Shown piece after piece: positions 1 through 10,076 of a DNA stretch of 64,000 nt; within the stretch, counting starts at the first letter, position 1; the number at the start of each line of letters is the position of its first letter. Source of the DNA: Kribbella caucasensis (GTDB lineage Bacteria > Actinomycetota > Actinomycetes > Propionibacteriales > Kribbellaceae). The stretch covers positions 1-64,000 of the forward strand of contig NZ_SNWQ01000001.1 in assembly GCF_004361855.1 (NCBI RefSeq). Direction: 5' to 3'. The notes beneath the pieces are model-generated. The model was not told the DNA's origin. It saw only the letters and a program-made list of their open reading frames with translations, and made no database searches. Made by a program: the position numbers and the translations under genes.

Positions 1-85
1 ACAACCAACGCCGCCGAGTACGGTACTTCTGCACCCGGCAATCACGCCGGAGCACAGCCAGACCAGAATCGCTGCCCGGTCAAGT

Positions 86-2536
86 TTGAAGAGCCCGCAT
101 TGGGCGACCCGTACGCCGGACCTCGAACCGCTGCTTCCGGAGCACCCGAGGGAGTCGTCAGAAAATCCTCTGAACCAGTCCGAATTGCGAGAGACCTTCC
201 TCTGGCTGTCCTCCTTCACAGCTTCTCGCACGCGTCAGCCGACGATCATTCCGCTGCTCGCCGGTGCCGCCGCGGCAGTTCTCCTGCTGTCGACCACGTT
301 GCCGTGGCGAGAGCTGATCGACCCGGTCGCGCTTGGTCCGACCAGTGAGGCCGGCCTGGCGCGCGCACAACTCTGGGATCTCCCCTACGCCTTCACCTGG
401 GCCGTGCTGGTCGCGATCGCGGCCTCAGTGACCCTTGGCGCCGCTGTTGCCCGAGCAGTCCTCGTACTACGGCCCGCCGCGCTGGCGACCGGCGTACTGG
501 TGATCGCGGGTTCCCTCGCGGCATTGCTGCGGCTACCGCCCAGGCTGTCTGACGGAGTCGGCTACCGAGCCGGTCTCGGAGCTTGGTTGGCTCTGTCCCT
601 CGGCGTACTCCTGCTGGCGGTCGGCGTGTGGTTGTCGCTTCGGATTGGGCCTCGGGAGTTGGCGATTGTGGTCGCGACCGGCCTGGTTGGCGTGGGGGTG
701 GGGTTGTTCGTGCCGGCCGCCGCCGATCCGCAGTACAGGCCCTCGGTGGTTGCCGGTGTGCCGCATCGGTTGCTGGATCTGGAAGGTGGGCAACTCGAGG
801 ATCGGCTGGGGATGCGGGTCTCCATCGGCACGTCCGATCCACTGGACTCGATCGCTCCGACCCTGGACGGTACGCCGGGCCAGTGGTTGCTCGGGCGGAC
901 CGGTTCCGAGGGGTCGACGGTGTTCGAGTACCGCGATGGGGTTGCGCTGCCACGAGTCGCCTTGAGCCACGGGGTCACGCCGCCCGCGTTGCTCGGTGTT
1001 GCGGCCGACCGCTTGCTCCTGGTCGCCGGTGGGGCGAACGGACGGCCGTTCGCGATCCTGTCGGTTCCGCTCGACCTGGTTGCCGCCGACATCAGCCTGA
1101 GCCACCAGAACCCCGACGGCTCGTACTACGTGACGCCGGGCGTCGACGTACTCGCGACCGGCCCCGGCCCGGCCTTCACTCATCGGAACGCAGACCGCTC
1201 GATCGTCATCTGGGGAGCGACCACCACCTGGCAGATCCCCGCGGACAAGCTGAAGACCGGGCTGCGATTGCAGGACTTCGTGGTCGCCCCAGGGCCCGGC
1301 GCACCCGGCAACGCTGTCTCCACTGGCCCAGACGGCACCACGGCTTGGCGGGCGAGCAAGACCGGGCTCGCGCTTCGCCGTACGAGTGGTGAGGCCCAAC
1401 AGATCACCGGGATCGCTCCGGCGGGGTGCGAGCTCAGCAGTGACGTCGCCAGTTCGTCCCTGACCATCGAGGCGTTCGCTGTGGACGTGCGGGGCAACCT
1501 GTGGCTCGGTGGGAGCTCCCCGACTTCGGTGGTCACGCCGGACGGGGTACATCGCGTCATGCCCGGACACGTCGCCGCTGTGGACAGCATCGAGGCAAGG
1601 CCGGACGGGTCGGTTCTGTTGGGGGTTTCGCCTGGCGGTGGTGATCAGGTGCTGGAGGTCACGGATGCGGCCGCTGCGGCCTCGTCGTACCCGGCCGCGC
1701 CTTCTCCGACTGCTCGGTGCGATCGCCGCGAGCCCGCAGACGGCATCACGTCGTACCGGGCGACTGTGCTGCCACAGGTGTCTGTTGTGGATCCGCCGGT
1801 TACGCCAGAAGGCCAACCAGGTAAGGCTGTCTCGGGCACGAGCACACAGCTCGCACTGGACTCGCAGGGACGAGTCGCACGCATCCGTGTGCCCAAGGCC
1901 GCGCATGTGTGGGCACCTGACGGGCACGGTGGTCTGTGGTGGACCGTGGCGACTCGGAGCAAGCCGTCTACCGAGACAGCCGTTCACCTGAAGGGCGGAT
2001 CGGCTTCTGTGGTTCGCGATCCTGCGCCGGTGGCGGCGGGGCAACCGGTGGAATCCGGAGCCGGGGCTGGCGATCGACTGATCACTGCGGTCGGCGGGAG
2101 CGGTCTCTACAACGTCTACGGCCCAGGGCAGCAGGTGAAACGGCTGCGGGTGACCGGGAAACTCCGCCAGGACGGTCTGGTGCAACTCCCGTCCGGCAGC
2201 GCGGTCATGGTGCTCGGCGAACGCCTGATCGAGGTCCGCCCCGACGGCCACACGACCACTCTGCTCGGTGGAGCCGCATCCGGCTGGCCGATCTCCTCCG
2301 CCGGCGTACCGGCCACACAGTGGACCACCGACGGCCAGTGGTTCGCCGGTCCGGACGGCAAGCTCTGGGGGTACGACGGAAGCCACCTGGCGCGCGTCGA
2401 CGGACCAGGCAAGGTCACCCTGGTCGCCGGGCCCACACAGCATGTTCCCCAGGCCGCTGACGAGGTCACCGTCATCGGCACCAGCCTGTACTTCGAACTC
2501 GGCAGCGATGTGGTCCGACTGGAGCCGGCCGGATGA
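86..2536 (+). CDS. Membrane-anchored protein with predicted extracellular beta-propeller-like domain
   Basis: About 816 residues. The first ~210 hold several hydrophobic segments (IIPLLAGAAAAVLLL, the stretch around residues 100-120, and more to ~210). After these comes a long polar region with repeated D-G-x-x-W-like elements (LWLGGSSPTSVVTPDG, WFAGPDGKLWGYDG) that resembles an NHL or propeller sensor domain; no catalytic motif is visible. The reading frame is open to the left edge, so the TTG at 86 is only the first start codon inside the window and the true start may lie outside. The stop overlaps the next start (ATGA at 2533), so the two genes are probably translated together. The family is not recognised; function unknown. 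Confidence 0.6.
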   Translation: MKSPHWATRTPDLEPLLPEHPRESSENPLNQSELRETFLWLSSFTASRTRQPTIIPLLAGAAAAVLLLSTTLPWRELIDPVALGPTSEAGLARAQLWDLPYAFTWAVLVAIAASVTLGAAVARAVLVLRPAALATGVLVIAGSLAALLRLPPRLSDGVGYRAGLGAWLALSLGVLLLAVGVWLSLRIGPRELAIVVATGLVGVGVGLFVPAAADPQYRPSVVAGVPHRLLDLEGGQLEDRLGMRVSIGTSDPLDSIAPTLDGTPGQWLLGRTGSEGSTVFEYRDGVALPRVALSHGVTPPALLGVAADRLLLVAGGANGRPFAILSVPLDLVAADISLSHQNPDGSYYVTPGVDVLATGPGPAFTHRNADRSIVIWGATTTWQIPADKLKTGLRLQDFVVAPGPGAPGNAVSTGPDGTTAWRASKTGLALRRTSGEAQQITGIAPAGCELSSDVASSSLTIEAFAVDVRGNLWLGGSSPTSVVTPDGVHRVMPGHVAAVDSIEARPDGSVLLGVSPGGGDQVLEVTDAAAAASSYPAAPSPTARCDRREPADGITSYRATVLPQVSVVDPPVTPEGQPGKAVSGTSTQLALDSQGRVARIRVPKAAHVWAPDGHGGLWWTVATRSKPSTETAVHLKGGSASVVRDPAPVAAGQPVESGAGAGDRLITAVGGSGLYNVYGPGQQVKRLRVTGKLRQDGLVQLPSGSAVMVLGERLIEVRPDGHTTTLLGGAASGWPISSAGVPATQWTTDGQWFAGPDGKLWGYDGSHLARVDGPGKVTLVAGPTQHVPQAADEVTVIGTSLYFELGSDVVRLEPAG

Positions 2537-3090
2537 GCCACCACCCGGACGAGGACCTGGCCCGCGACCTCGACACTGCCGAACGCGAACTCGTGACGGA
2601 CCAGCACAAGTGGTTCGCCTGGGCCACCGTGCTCGCGGCTCTGGCGACGGGCATCACCCTGCTGCTCCCGTGGTCCCTCAGCCGCCGCCTCGGCCAATCG
2701 GTCTGGCAACTCGGCATCGACACCGAGCCCGCACTTGCTCTTACCTCGGTCGCCGGGCTGCTCGCATCGATTGCAGCCCTGGTCTTCCGTCCGGGAGCGA
2801 AGGCCCAGGCGGCGACCGCGATCACCGGCATCATCGCGATGATCTGCGCCGCCGGTGCCTGGCAGGCGAACACCCTCGACCCCGCGACCGACAGCCGCCC
2901 CGGCCCGGGACCGTCGTTCGCCCTCGTGGCCGGCATCTGCTGGTTGCTCTGCGCCACCGCACAGCTCATCGCGGACCGCCCCCACCACACCCCGCCCGGC
3001 GACGACGCCATCGCTCGGACCGTGACCCGCCTGCGCCAATCACCCGGAGGAGGGATGGGGTCCACTCGCGGGACCGAAGTGCCCGACTGA
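2533..3090 (+). CDS. Four-helix membrane protein
   Basis: 185 residues with a charged N-terminus (MSHHPDEDLARDLDTAEREL) and then about four membrane segments, near residues 35-57, 72-92, 98-115 and 135-153. The ATG lies inside the stop of the preceding gene, giving a 4-bp ATGA overlap, and the next gene starts 43 bp downstream. This indicates a three-gene membrane operon. There is no enzyme motif and the family is not recognised. Confidence 0.65.
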   Translation: MSHHPDEDLARDLDTAERELVTDQHKWFAWATVLAALATGITLLLPWSLSRRLGQSVWQLGIDTEPALALTSVAGLLASIAALVFRPGAKAQAATAITGIIAMICAAGAWQANTLDPATDSRPGPGPSFALVAGICWLLCATAQLIADRPHHTPPGDDAIARTVTRLRQSPGGGMGSTRGTEVPD

Positions 3091-3133
3091 CCTCCGGCGA
3101 CATCGTGGAATCCCACGAGCGCAGGAGGAACTC

Positions 3134-3614
3134 ATGCCCGTCACGACCATGAGGCTGTTGCCGGGGCTGGTGGCCGGCCTCTCCCTCGCGTACGGCGTAC
3201 TGGGGCTGGCGTGGCTGCTCGGCGCCGACTGGTATCCCTTCGGACCCGTGCCACCCGATGGGGACAAGCTCTCGCTGCTCGCGTTCCTGCCCGACGAAGT
3301 GGGAGCCGGCCTGATCGCGGTGCTGGGGTTCCTCGGCGTACCGGCTGCCATCGGACACGGCCGCACCGAATGTCGCGGGCCGCCCGGTCCCGATCAAGGC
3401 GGCCGTCATCCCCGGCGCGATCGCGGCCACCCTGCTCCTGGTCGGCGGCATCTCCCTCTTCCAGCTCACCTGGGACCCCGGCGCCTCGACCTGGACCAAC
3501 ATCGGCTACCTCCTGGTCTTCCCCTTCCCCCTCTGGGGCGCCTCGGTTGCCCTGGCCACCACCGCCTACCACTACCGCCGCCGCACCCCCTGCATCACCT
3601 GTGCTGCGGCTTGA
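3134..3614 (+). pseudogene. Small membrane protein, frame interrupted by a +1 shift
   Basis: The N-terminal part reads in frame from ATG 3134 (MPVTTMRLLPGLVAGLSLAY, then FLPDEVGAGLIAVLGFLGVP) to about 3355. The natural continuation is in the next frame from about 3360: AAPNVAGRPVPIKAAV, a hydrophobic helix (AIAATLLLVGGISLF), NIGYLLVFPFPLWGASVALA, and a TGA at 3612-3614. Together they give a ~160-residue protein with three to four membrane helices. The original frame stays open antisense to clpC, which is meaningless. Either this is a real frameshift mutation or one base is wrong in the assembly. It is the third gene of the operon beginning upstream. Confidence 0.6.
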
Positions 3615-3631
3615 CCCCCCGCCTGCATGCG

Positions 3632-3667
3632 GAAGGGCCCCGCGGACGTGTGTCCGCGGGGCCCTTC
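3632..3667. terminator. Perfect 16-bp hairpin between convergent genes
   Basis: Positions 3632-3647 and 3652-3667 are perfect inverted complements around the loop GTGT. The hairpin sits between the stop of the small membrane gene (3614) and the stop of clpC (3689) on the other strand. It probably terminates both. There is no long T-run, as is common in high-GC actinomycetes. Confidence 0.8.
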
Positions 3668-3688
3668 GTCAGCCTTAGCTGGGGTGGA

Positions 3689-6232
3689 TCAGGTGTCCTG
3701 GATGCCGGAAGGCGTTCCGCCGCCGGCGATCTCGGTGAGCTCCAGGTCGGGGCTGGCCTTCTGGGTGCCGGTGAAGGTGAAGTACTCCGTGACGCCGTCG
3801 GCGCTGACCGTACCTTCGGGGGCGACATCGACGAGGATGATCTGGCCCGGGCGCAGTTCCCCGAACAGGATCTTCTCGGCGAGCGCGTCCTCCACGTCAC
3901 GCTGCAGCGCGCGACGCAGCGGGCGAGCGCCCAGAACCGGGTCGAAGCCACGCTCGGCGACCAGTGCCTTCGCCGCGGGCGTGAGCTCGATGCCCATGTC
4001 CTTGTCCTTCAGCCGCTCCTCCACCTGCGCGACCATCAGGTCGACGATCTTGACGATCGCGTCCTTGTCGTGCTGGTGGAACACCACGATCTCGTCGACG
4101 CGGTTCAGGAACTCGGGGCGGAAGTGCTGCTTCAGCTCCTCCGTCACCTTCGCCTTCATCTTCTCGTACGACCCCGACGTGTCGCTGGCCTGGGAGAAGC
4201 CGAGGCTGACCGCCTTGGCGATGTCCCGGGTACCGAGGTTCGTGGTCATGATGATGACGGTGTTCTTGAAGTCGACCACGCGGCCCTGGGCGTCGGTCAG
4301 GCGACCTTCGTCCAGGATCTGCAGCAGCGAGTTGAAGATGTCCGGGTGGGCCTTCTCCACCTCGTCGAACAGCACCACGCTGAACGGCTTGCGGCGCACC
4401 TTCTCGGTCAGCTGGCCACCCTCTTCGTAGCCGACATAACCGGGGGGCGAACCGAACAGCCGGGAAGCGGTGTGCTTCTCGGAGTACTCCGACATGTCGA
4501 GGCTGATCAGCGCGCTCTCGTCGCCGAACAGGAACTCGGTCAGCGCCTTCGAGAGCTCGGTCTTACCGACACCCGACGGGCCGGCGAAGATGAACGAGCC
4601 GCTCGGCCGGCGCGGGTCCTTCAGGCCCGCCCGGGTACGCCGGATCGACCGGGACAGCGCCTTCACGGCGTCGTCCTGACCGATGTAGCGCTTGGCCAGC
4701 TCCTGCTCCATCTTCAGCAGCCGGGACGACTCCTCCTCGGTCAGCTTGAAGACCGGGATGCCGGTCGCGGTGCTGAGCACCTCCGCGATCAGCTCCTCGT
4801 CGACCTCGGCGACGACGTCCATGTCGCCGGCCTTCCACTGCTTCTCCCGCTCGGCCTTCGCGTTGATCAGCTTCTTCTCGTCATCACGAAGCGAAGCCGC
4901 CCGCTCGAAGTCCTGGGCGTCGATCGCCGACTCCTTCTCCCGGCGCACGTTCGCGATCTTCTCGTCGAACTCGCGCAGGTCCGGCGGAGCGGTCATCCGG
5001 CGGATCCGCAACCGGGAACCGGCCTCGTCGATCAGGTCGATCGCCTTGTCCGGCAGGAACCGGTCGGAGATGTACCGGTCGGCCATCTGGGCCGAGGCGA
5101 CCAGGGCCGGGTCGGTGATGGTGACCCGGTGGTGCGCCTCGTACCGGTCGCGCAGACCCTTGAGGATCTCGATGGTGTGCGCGATCGACGGCTCGGCCAC
5201 CTGGATCGGCTGGAACCTGCGCTCCAGGGCCGCGTCCTTCTCGACGTACTTGCGGTACTCGTCGAGGGTGGTGGCGCCGATGGTCTGCAGCTCACCGCGA
5301 GCCAGCATCGGCTTCAGGATGCTGGCCGCGTCGATCGCGCCCTCGGCGGCACCCGCACCCACCAGGGTGTGGATCTCGTCGATGAACAGCACGATGTCGC
5401 CGCGGGTGCGGATCTCCTTGAGCACCTTCTTCAGGCGCTCCTCGAAGTCACCGCGGTACCGCGACCCGGCGACCAGGGCGCCGAGGTCGAGGGTGTAGAT
5501 CTGCTTGTCCTTCAGGGTCTCGGGCACGTCGCCACGCACGATCGCCTGGGCCAGGCCCTCGACGATCGCGGTCTTGCCGACGCCCGGCTCCCCGATCAGG
5601 ACCGGGTTGTTCTTGGTCCGCCGGGACAGCACCTGCATGACCCGCTCGATCTCCTTCTCGCGCCCGATCACCGGGTCGAGCTTGGATTCGCGAGCGGCCT
5701 GGGTGAGGTTCCGGCCGAATTGGTCGAGCACCAGGGAGCTGCTGGGGGCGCCCTCCGTGGGGGCACCCGCGGTCTGCGTCTCCTTGCCCTGGTATCCGCT
5801 CAGCAGCTGGATGACCTGCTGCCGGACCTTGTTCAGGTCCGCACCGAGCTTGACCAGGACCTGCGCTGCGACACCCTCACCCTCGCGGATGAGGCCGAGC
5901 AGGATGTGCTCGGTGCCGATGTAGTTGTGACCCAACTGGAGGGCCTCACGCAGGGAGAGCTCCAACACCTTCTTGGCGCGCGGGGTGAACGGGATGTGCC
6001 CGCTCGGTGCCTGCTGGCCCTGGCCGATGATCTCCTCGACCTGGGAGCGGACGGCCTCGAGCGAGATACCCAGGCTCTCGAGAGCCTTGGCGGCGACACC
6101 TTCACCCTCATGGATCAGGCCGAGCAGGATGTGCTCGGTCCCGATGTAGTTGTGGCTGAGCATCCTGGCCTCTTCCTGGGCCAGGACGACAACGCGACGG
6201 GCGCGGTCCGTAAATCGTTCAAACATCGCCAA
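3689..6232 (-). CDS. clpC: ATP-dependent Clp protease ATP-binding subunit ClpC
   Basis: AAA+ unfoldase that feeds proteins to the ClpP protease, 847 residues as expected for ClpC. Two Clp-N repeats (residues ~5-145, each with [14 protein letters not shown]) are followed by AAA1 with Walker A GEPGVGKT near residue 215, a UVR-type coiled coil near 430, and AAA2 with GPSGVGKT near 555 and a sensor region. The start may be TTG at 6232 or, more likely by family, the ATG at 6226 ([11 protein letters not shown]). The upstream gap contains a ClgR-like box. Its place beside lsr2 and lysS is standard in actinobacteria. Confidence 0.97.
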   Translation of the reverse strand: MAMFERFTDRARRVVVLAQEEARMLSHNYIGTEHILLGLIHEGEGVAAKALESLGISLEAVRSQVEEIIGQGQQAPSGHIPFTPRAKKVLELSLREALQLGHNYIGTEHILLGLIREGEGVAAQVLVKLGADLNKVRQQVIQLLSGYQGKETQTAGAPTEGAPSSSLVLDQFGRNLTQAARESKLDPVIGREKEIERVMQVLSRRTKNNPVLIGEPGVGKTAIVEGLAQAIVRGDVPETLKDKQIYTLDLGALVAGSRYRGDFEERLKKVLKEIRTRGDIVLFIDEIHTLVGAGAAEGAIDAASILKPMLARGELQTIGATTLDEYRKYVEKDAALERRFQPIQVAEPSIAHTIEILKGLRDRYEAHHRVTITDPALVASAQMADRYISDRFLPDKAIDLIDEAGSRLRIRRMTAPPDLREFDEKIANVRREKESAIDAQDFERAASLRDDEKKLINAKAEREKQWKAGDMDVVAEVDEELIAEVLSTATGIPVFKLTEEESSRLLKMEQELAKRYIGQDDAVKALSRSIRRTRAGLKDPRRPSGSFIFAGPSGVGKTELSKALTEFLFGDESALISLDMSEYSEKHTASRLFGSPPGYVGYEEGGQLTEKVRRKPFSVVLFDEVEKAHPDIFNSLLQILDEGRLTDAQGRVVDFKNTVIIMTTNLGTRDIAKAVSLGFSQASDTSGSYEKMKAKVTEELKQHFRPEFLNRVDEIVVFHQHDKDAIVKIVDLMVAQVEERLKDKDMGIELTPAAKALVAERGFDPVLGARPLRRALQRDVEDALAEKILFGELRPGQIILVDVAPEGTVSADGVTEYFTFTGTQKASPDLELTEIAGGGTPSGIQDT

Positions 6233-6415
6233 AGCGCTCCTTGCCTCAGAGGAGTCGGACGTGCCGTGTTGCCCGACCCCCGTACATGCATGCTAGTCCC
6301 CGGCACCGACAGGCTCGCTCTCAGCGAACAAGCGACGACCTCTCGTCCGGCCGGCCAGTGGGGATCACAAGGGAACAACCCCCGGACCGGCCCCGGTGTT
6401 CCCGCCGCGCCACCT

Positions 6416-6432
6416 GTTCGCCACCAGCGAAT
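6416..6432. promoter_or_regulatory. ClgR-type box upstream of clpC
   Basis: TTCGC-CACCA-GCGAA (6417-6431) is an exact 5-bp inverted repeat with a 5-bp spacer, flanked by G and T. It matches the known actinobacterial Clp regulator core (CGC-N5-GCG with TTCG/CGAA arms). It lies ~185 bp upstream of the clpC start, in the 356-bp clpC-lsr2 gap. The rest of that gap shows only GC-rich sequence, with no ORF that can be supported. Confidence 0.55.
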
Positions 6433-6588
6433 TCGCGGACTTGGTTGCCCGCTCAGCTAACACAGCCGTAACACCGCCACCGGCCCGGGCCGGGCGTGTC
6501 CACAGTGTGAAACAACCGGAATGCGGACGGTCCCGGCGCCAACCAGTGGCACCGGGACCGGCCCGATCGGAGGACAGCCGCGGGGAAA

Positions 6589-6921
6589 TTACTTGGCTTC
6601 GTTGTACGCCGCGCGCACCTCGGCCGAGATCCGGCCGCGCTCGCTGACCTCGTAGCCATTCTCCTTCGCCCAGGCGCGGATGTCGGCGGAGTCGGTCGCG
6701 GACCGGCTCCGTCCGCCGGCCCTGCGGCCGCCGCCGCCCCTGCGGCCGGCCACCCGGCGGCCCGCACCCACGTACGCGGCCAGGGCATCGCGCAGCTTGG
6801 CGGCGTTCTTCTTGGACAGGTCGATCTCGTACGTCGAACCGTCCAGCCCGAAGGTCACGGTCTCATCGGCCTTACCGCCGTCGAGATCGTCCTCCAGAAC
6901 AACCTGAACCCTTTGCGCCAT
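6589..6921 (-). CDS. lsr2: Nucleoid-associated protein Lsr2
   Basis: 110-residue H-NS-like DNA bridging and silencing protein. The N-terminal dimerisation domain starts MAQRVQVVLEDDLDGG and contains the beta-strand signature TVTFGLDGSTYEIDLS. After a basic Gly/Arg linker, the C-terminal DNA-binding domain carries IRAWAKENGYEVSERGRISA, with the RGR motif that enters the AT-rich minor groove. Length and both domains are canonical. It lies between clpC and lysS, as in mycobacteria. It is a plausible silencer of the accessory DNA further right, although nothing here shows that directly. Confidence 0.97.
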   Translation of the reverse strand: MAQRVQVVLEDDLDGGKADETVTFGLDGSTYEIDLSKKNAAKLRDALAAYVGAGRRVAGRRGGGGRRAGGRSRSATDSADIRAWAKENGYEVSERGRISAEVRAAYNEAK

Positions 6922-7197
6922 CGATGACAGTCCTTTCCGCGCCCGTCACCGGGCACAATCCCCCTGCCGTTTTGATCTGCACCTGATTTGTACCGCACAA
7001 ACCCAGTAGTTGTCATTCAACAGGCGGAATGCAACGTAAAGATGTGACTAAACACTCCGGCCAGATCGGTACCGCGCACCGGTGGTGACGATGGGTATTC
7101 GCGTCACTGCGCGTACACATCGGCGTAAAAACCGGACCCGGGAATGGATATCGCCGTTGGTTGTGCTATGCAACAGCTCCCGGGCCGGTAATCGCTG

Positions 7198-8718
7198 CTA
7201 CTCCGGACGCAGCAGCGGGAACAGAATCGTCTCCCGGATACCGGTCCCGGTGAGCAGCATGACGAGCCGGTCCAGGCCCATTCCGAGCCCGCCGGCCGGC
7301 GGCATCCCGAACTCCATCGCGCGGAGGAAGTCCTCGTCCAGCTCCATCGCCTCGGGATCGCCGGCCGCGGCCAGCAACGACTGTGCCACCAGGCGTTCAC
7401 GCTGGATCACCGGGTCGTTCAGCTCGGAGTACGCCACCCCCAGCTCGACCCCGTTGATGACCAGGTCCCACGCCTCGACCAGGCCCGGAGTCTCCCGGTG
7501 CGGCTTCGACAACGGCCGCACCGACTCCGGATAGTCGCGCACAAAGGTGGGCTGGATCAGCGTGTGCTCGACCAGCTTCTCGAAGATCTCCAGCGCGATC
7601 TCACCGGCATTCCAGCCCGGTTGCAGCCCGACCGAGTGCCGCTCGGCGATCTTCGTCAGCGCGGCCGCGTCGGTACTCGCGTCGACCGCCTCGCCGACCG
7701 CTTCGGAGACCAACTCGAAAAGCGTCGCATGCCGCCACGGCTGCTCCAGATCGAGCTGCGAACCGTCGCGCGCCGTGACCACCGTACGACCGACCGCGCG
7801 GGCCGCGTTCCGGATCAGTTCCTCGATCAGCTCGGCACACGAATCGTAATCCCCGTACGCCTGGTACGCCTCGATCATCGAGAATTCCGCGGCATGGGTG
7901 GAGTCCAGCCCCTCGTTGCGGAACGTCCGGCCGATCTCGTAGACCCGGTCGACCCCGCCGATCATCGCCCGCTTCAGGTCCAGCTCGAGTGCGATCCGCA
8001 GCAGCATCTCCTGGTCGAACGCGTTCAGGTGGGTCCGGAACGGCTTGGCCGCGGCGCCGCCGTTGGTCAGCTGCAGCACCGGCGTCTCCACCTCGACGAA
8101 GTCGCGGCCGTCGAACGTGGCGCGCAGCGACTTCAGCACGGCGGCCTTGATCCGGACCATCTCGCGCGCCTCAGGGCGGACGATCAGGTCGACGTACCGC
8201 AGCCGGACCCGGGCTTCCTCGCTGAGCGGCTTGTGCTCGTTCGGCAGCGGGCGGAGCGTCTTGGCGGCCATCTGCCAGCCGGTGGCCTGCACCGACAGCT
8301 CGCCGCGGCGGCTGGTCACCACCTCACCCTGGACGGACAGCAGGTCGCCGATGTCCACCAGAGCCTTGAACCGGGCCAGCTCCTCCTCACCGATATCGGC
8401 CAGCGACAGCATCACCTGGATCTCGACCCCGTCGCCCTCGCGGAGGCGCACGAAGCACAGCTTTCCGGTGTTCCGCAGGAAGATCACCCGGCCGGTCACC
8501 GCGACCTGCTCGCCGGTCTTGGTGTCCGGCTCGAGCTCCTGTACGTCGTACCGGGCCCGGATGTCGGTGATCAGGTGCGTCCGCGGCACCGAGATCGGGT
8601 ACGGCTGCACCCCCTCGGCGAGCAGCCGGTCACGCTTCTCCCGGCGTACCCGCATCTGCTCAGGCAGGTCGTCCTGCCCGCTGTCGGGGGTCACCGGGGT
8701 CTCGCGTGCATCAGTCAT
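7198..8718 (-). CDS. lysS: Lysyl-tRNA synthetase, class II
   Basis: 506 residues. Charges tRNA-Lys with lysine in the cytoplasm. An N-terminal OB-fold anticodon domain (residues ~60-165) is followed by the class II core: motif 2 RTFRNEG and the following F-S-M-I-E-A-Y-Q-A-Y, a lysine-pocket segment, and motif 3 GGLGMGLDRLVM near the C-terminus. ATG 8716-8718 is a clear start. It is 11 bp from the stop of the MFS gene, so the two could be cotranscribed. In related genomes coaX follows; here ~13.7 kb of other genes intervene. Confidence 0.96.
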   Translation of the reverse strand: MTDARETPVTPDSGQDDLPEQMRVRREKRDRLLAEGVQPYPISVPRTHLITDIRARYDVQELEPDTKTGEQVAVTGRVIFLRNTGKLCFVRLREGDGVEIQVMLSLADIGEEELARFKALVDIGDLLSVQGEVVTSRRGELSVQATGWQMAAKTLRPLPNEHKPLSEEARVRLRYVDLIVRPEAREMVRIKAAVLKSLRATFDGRDFVEVETPVLQLTNGGAAAKPFRTHLNAFDQEMLLRIALELDLKRAMIGGVDRVYEIGRTFRNEGLDSTHAAEFSMIEAYQAYGDYDSCAELIEELIRNAARAVGRTVVTARDGSQLDLEQPWRHATLFELVSEAVGEAVDASTDAAALTKIAERHSVGLQPGWNAGEIALEIFEKLVEHTLIQPTFVRDYPESVRPLSKPHRETPGLVEAWDLVINGVELGVAYSELNDPVIQRERLVAQSLLAAAGDPEAMELDEDFLRAMEFGMPPAGGLGMGLDRLVMLLTGTGIRETILFPLLRPE

Positions 8719-8728
8719 AGGTCAAAGG

Positions 8729-10009
8729 CTAGTGACAGGGGACCTTCGAGAACGAATCGGTTTCTCCCACTACCCCGCCCACTACCCCGTCCGGTACGCC
8801 GCTCCGCTCGCCGCCGCGGGTGGCCCGCAGCGCCCGGACTACGAGGACGGCGGCGGTGCCGGCGACCAGCGCACCGGCCGTCCCAGCGGCGACGAAGGTG
8901 ATCCGGGGGCCGAGGAGCGCTCCGATCAGGCCGCCGAGGAGCAGGGCGAGCAGACTGCAGGCGCGGGCCGTGCCGTTCAGGGCCGCCACCACCCGACCGC
9001 GCACGGCCTCAGCCGACCGGGTGACGACCAGTGTGCTGGTCGCTGCATTGAGCAGACCGCTACCGAGCCCAACGGCGACCGCACCCATGACCAGGGCGAT
9101 CACCCCGGGCGCGAAGCCCATCGCCACTGCACCCAGGCCGATCAACGCAGCACCGGCGACGACCGCACGAGACCGGGAGGCATCGGACTGTAGCCGTCCG
9201 CTGTACCAGGCTCCGACGACCGCACCGGCTCCCTGCGCGGCCAGTACGCCGCCGTACCCGCCGGACCCGAGCCCGATCTCGTCGGTGATGAGGAAGACCT
9301 CGACCACGTTCAGGGCCTCGCCGACCAGGATGAAGACCCACAGGGCGGGCACCAGGATGCGCAGCAGGTCGTCACCGAGCAGGGCCCGCAGACCGACCGA
9401 CAAGCCACCACGCTCTGGTTGGGCCGAGGGCACCGGGCGACGCCTGGTCCGCACCAGCCGCGCCACAACCGCCAGCGCCACGAAGGTCACCGCGTTGACG
9501 AGCAGCGCACCCCGCACCCCCTGCCACGCCACCAGTACGCCGCCCAGCCCGGAGCCGGCCAGCATCGCAACACCGGTGAGGGCCTGACCGGTTCCGGTGG
9601 CCCGGCCGACCAGGTCCTCCCCGACGATCTGCGGGATCAGCGCCGACCAGGCCGGCCCGGCCACCGCCTGGCCGAACTGCAGGACGCAGACGAGTGCCAA
9701 GGTCGCGGGCAGCCCGTCCGCGAAGGCCAGACCGACTCCGGCGGCCGCCTGGAGCAGCGAGGCCGAGACCAGCAGGACCCGGGAGTCGTACCTGTCCACC
9801 AGCTTCCCGGCGAACGGGATCATCAGCACGATCGGCAGCGCGAAGGCCAGCAGCAGCGCGGTGATCGCGGTCGGCCCGCCGTTGTCCGAGACGCGCAGCA
9901 TCAACGCGACCAGGGCGACCGAATCACCGGCGTACGAGAGCGCCCGGGCGGGCAGGACGAGGCGGAGGTCGGCGAACGACCAGATCGAAGTCTGAAGTGG
10001 TTGCTTCAC
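8729..10009 (-). CDS. MFS transporter, EntS-like exporter
   Basis: 426 residues with about 12 hydrophobic segments. The loop GKLVDRYDSRVLL after TM2 is the MFS motif-A region (D-R-x-D/G-R-R/K). The family resembles the EntS/multidrug group; the substrate cannot be read from sequence. The likely start is GTG at 10007-10009, which lies within or beside an inverted-repeat operator shared with the divergent ArsR-type gene. That makes it the probable target of the regulator. The C-terminal ~30 residues are polar and low complexity. Confidence 0.8.
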   Translation of the reverse strand: MKQPLQTSIWSFADLRLVLPARALSYAGDSVALVALMLRVSDNGGPTAITALLLAFALPIVLMIPFAGKLVDRYDSRVLLVSASLLQAAAGVGLAFADGLPATLALVCVLQFGQAVAGPAWSALIPQIVGEDLVGRATGTGQALTGVAMLAGSGLGGVLVAWQGVRGALLVNAVTFVALAVVARLVRTRRRPVPSAQPERGGLSVGLRALLGDDLLRILVPALWVFILVGEALNVVEVFLITDEIGLGSGGYGGVLAAQGAGAVVGAWYSGRLQSDASRSRAVVAGAALIGLGAVAMGFAPGVIALVMGAVAVGLGSGLLNAATSTLVVTRSAEAVRGRVVAALNGTARACSLLALLLGGLIGALLGPRITFVAAGTAGALVAGTAAVLVVRALRATRGGERSGVPDGVVGGVVGETDSFSKVPCH

Positions 10010-10030
10010 ATTTATGAAGTTAATGCTTCA
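9993..10030. promoter_or_regulatory. Paired TGAAG-N6-CTTCA operator
   Basis: Two copies of TGAAG-N6-CTTCA occur at 9993-10008 and 10015-10030. Their centres are 22 bp apart, about two helical turns, so two dimers would bind on one face of the DNA. The first copy overlaps the start of the MFS gene and both lie before the divergent ArsR-type gene. The arrangement suggests repression of the exporter and of the regulator itself. Confidence 0.65.
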
Positions 10031-10076
10031 CAGTTGGCCGCGTCAAGCATCGGCCGGGCAGCGCTACGCTGACCCC

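Noticed and set aside
533..2443. 636-codon minus-strand frame opposite the first gene
   Set aside because: Composition typical of an antisense shadow; the plus-strand protein has proper membrane helices and is coupled to the next gene.
3615..6460. Very long plus-strand open frame antisense to clpC
   Set aside because: It is the mirror of the clpC coding frame in GC-rich DNA; its translation is Leu/Asp/Arg-rich without domains, and it only joins the small membrane gene because of the frameshift.
10014..10076. Upstream ATG start for the ArsR-type gene
   Set aside because: It lies within the operator and adds residues with no family resemblance; a leaderless GTG at 10077 fits better.
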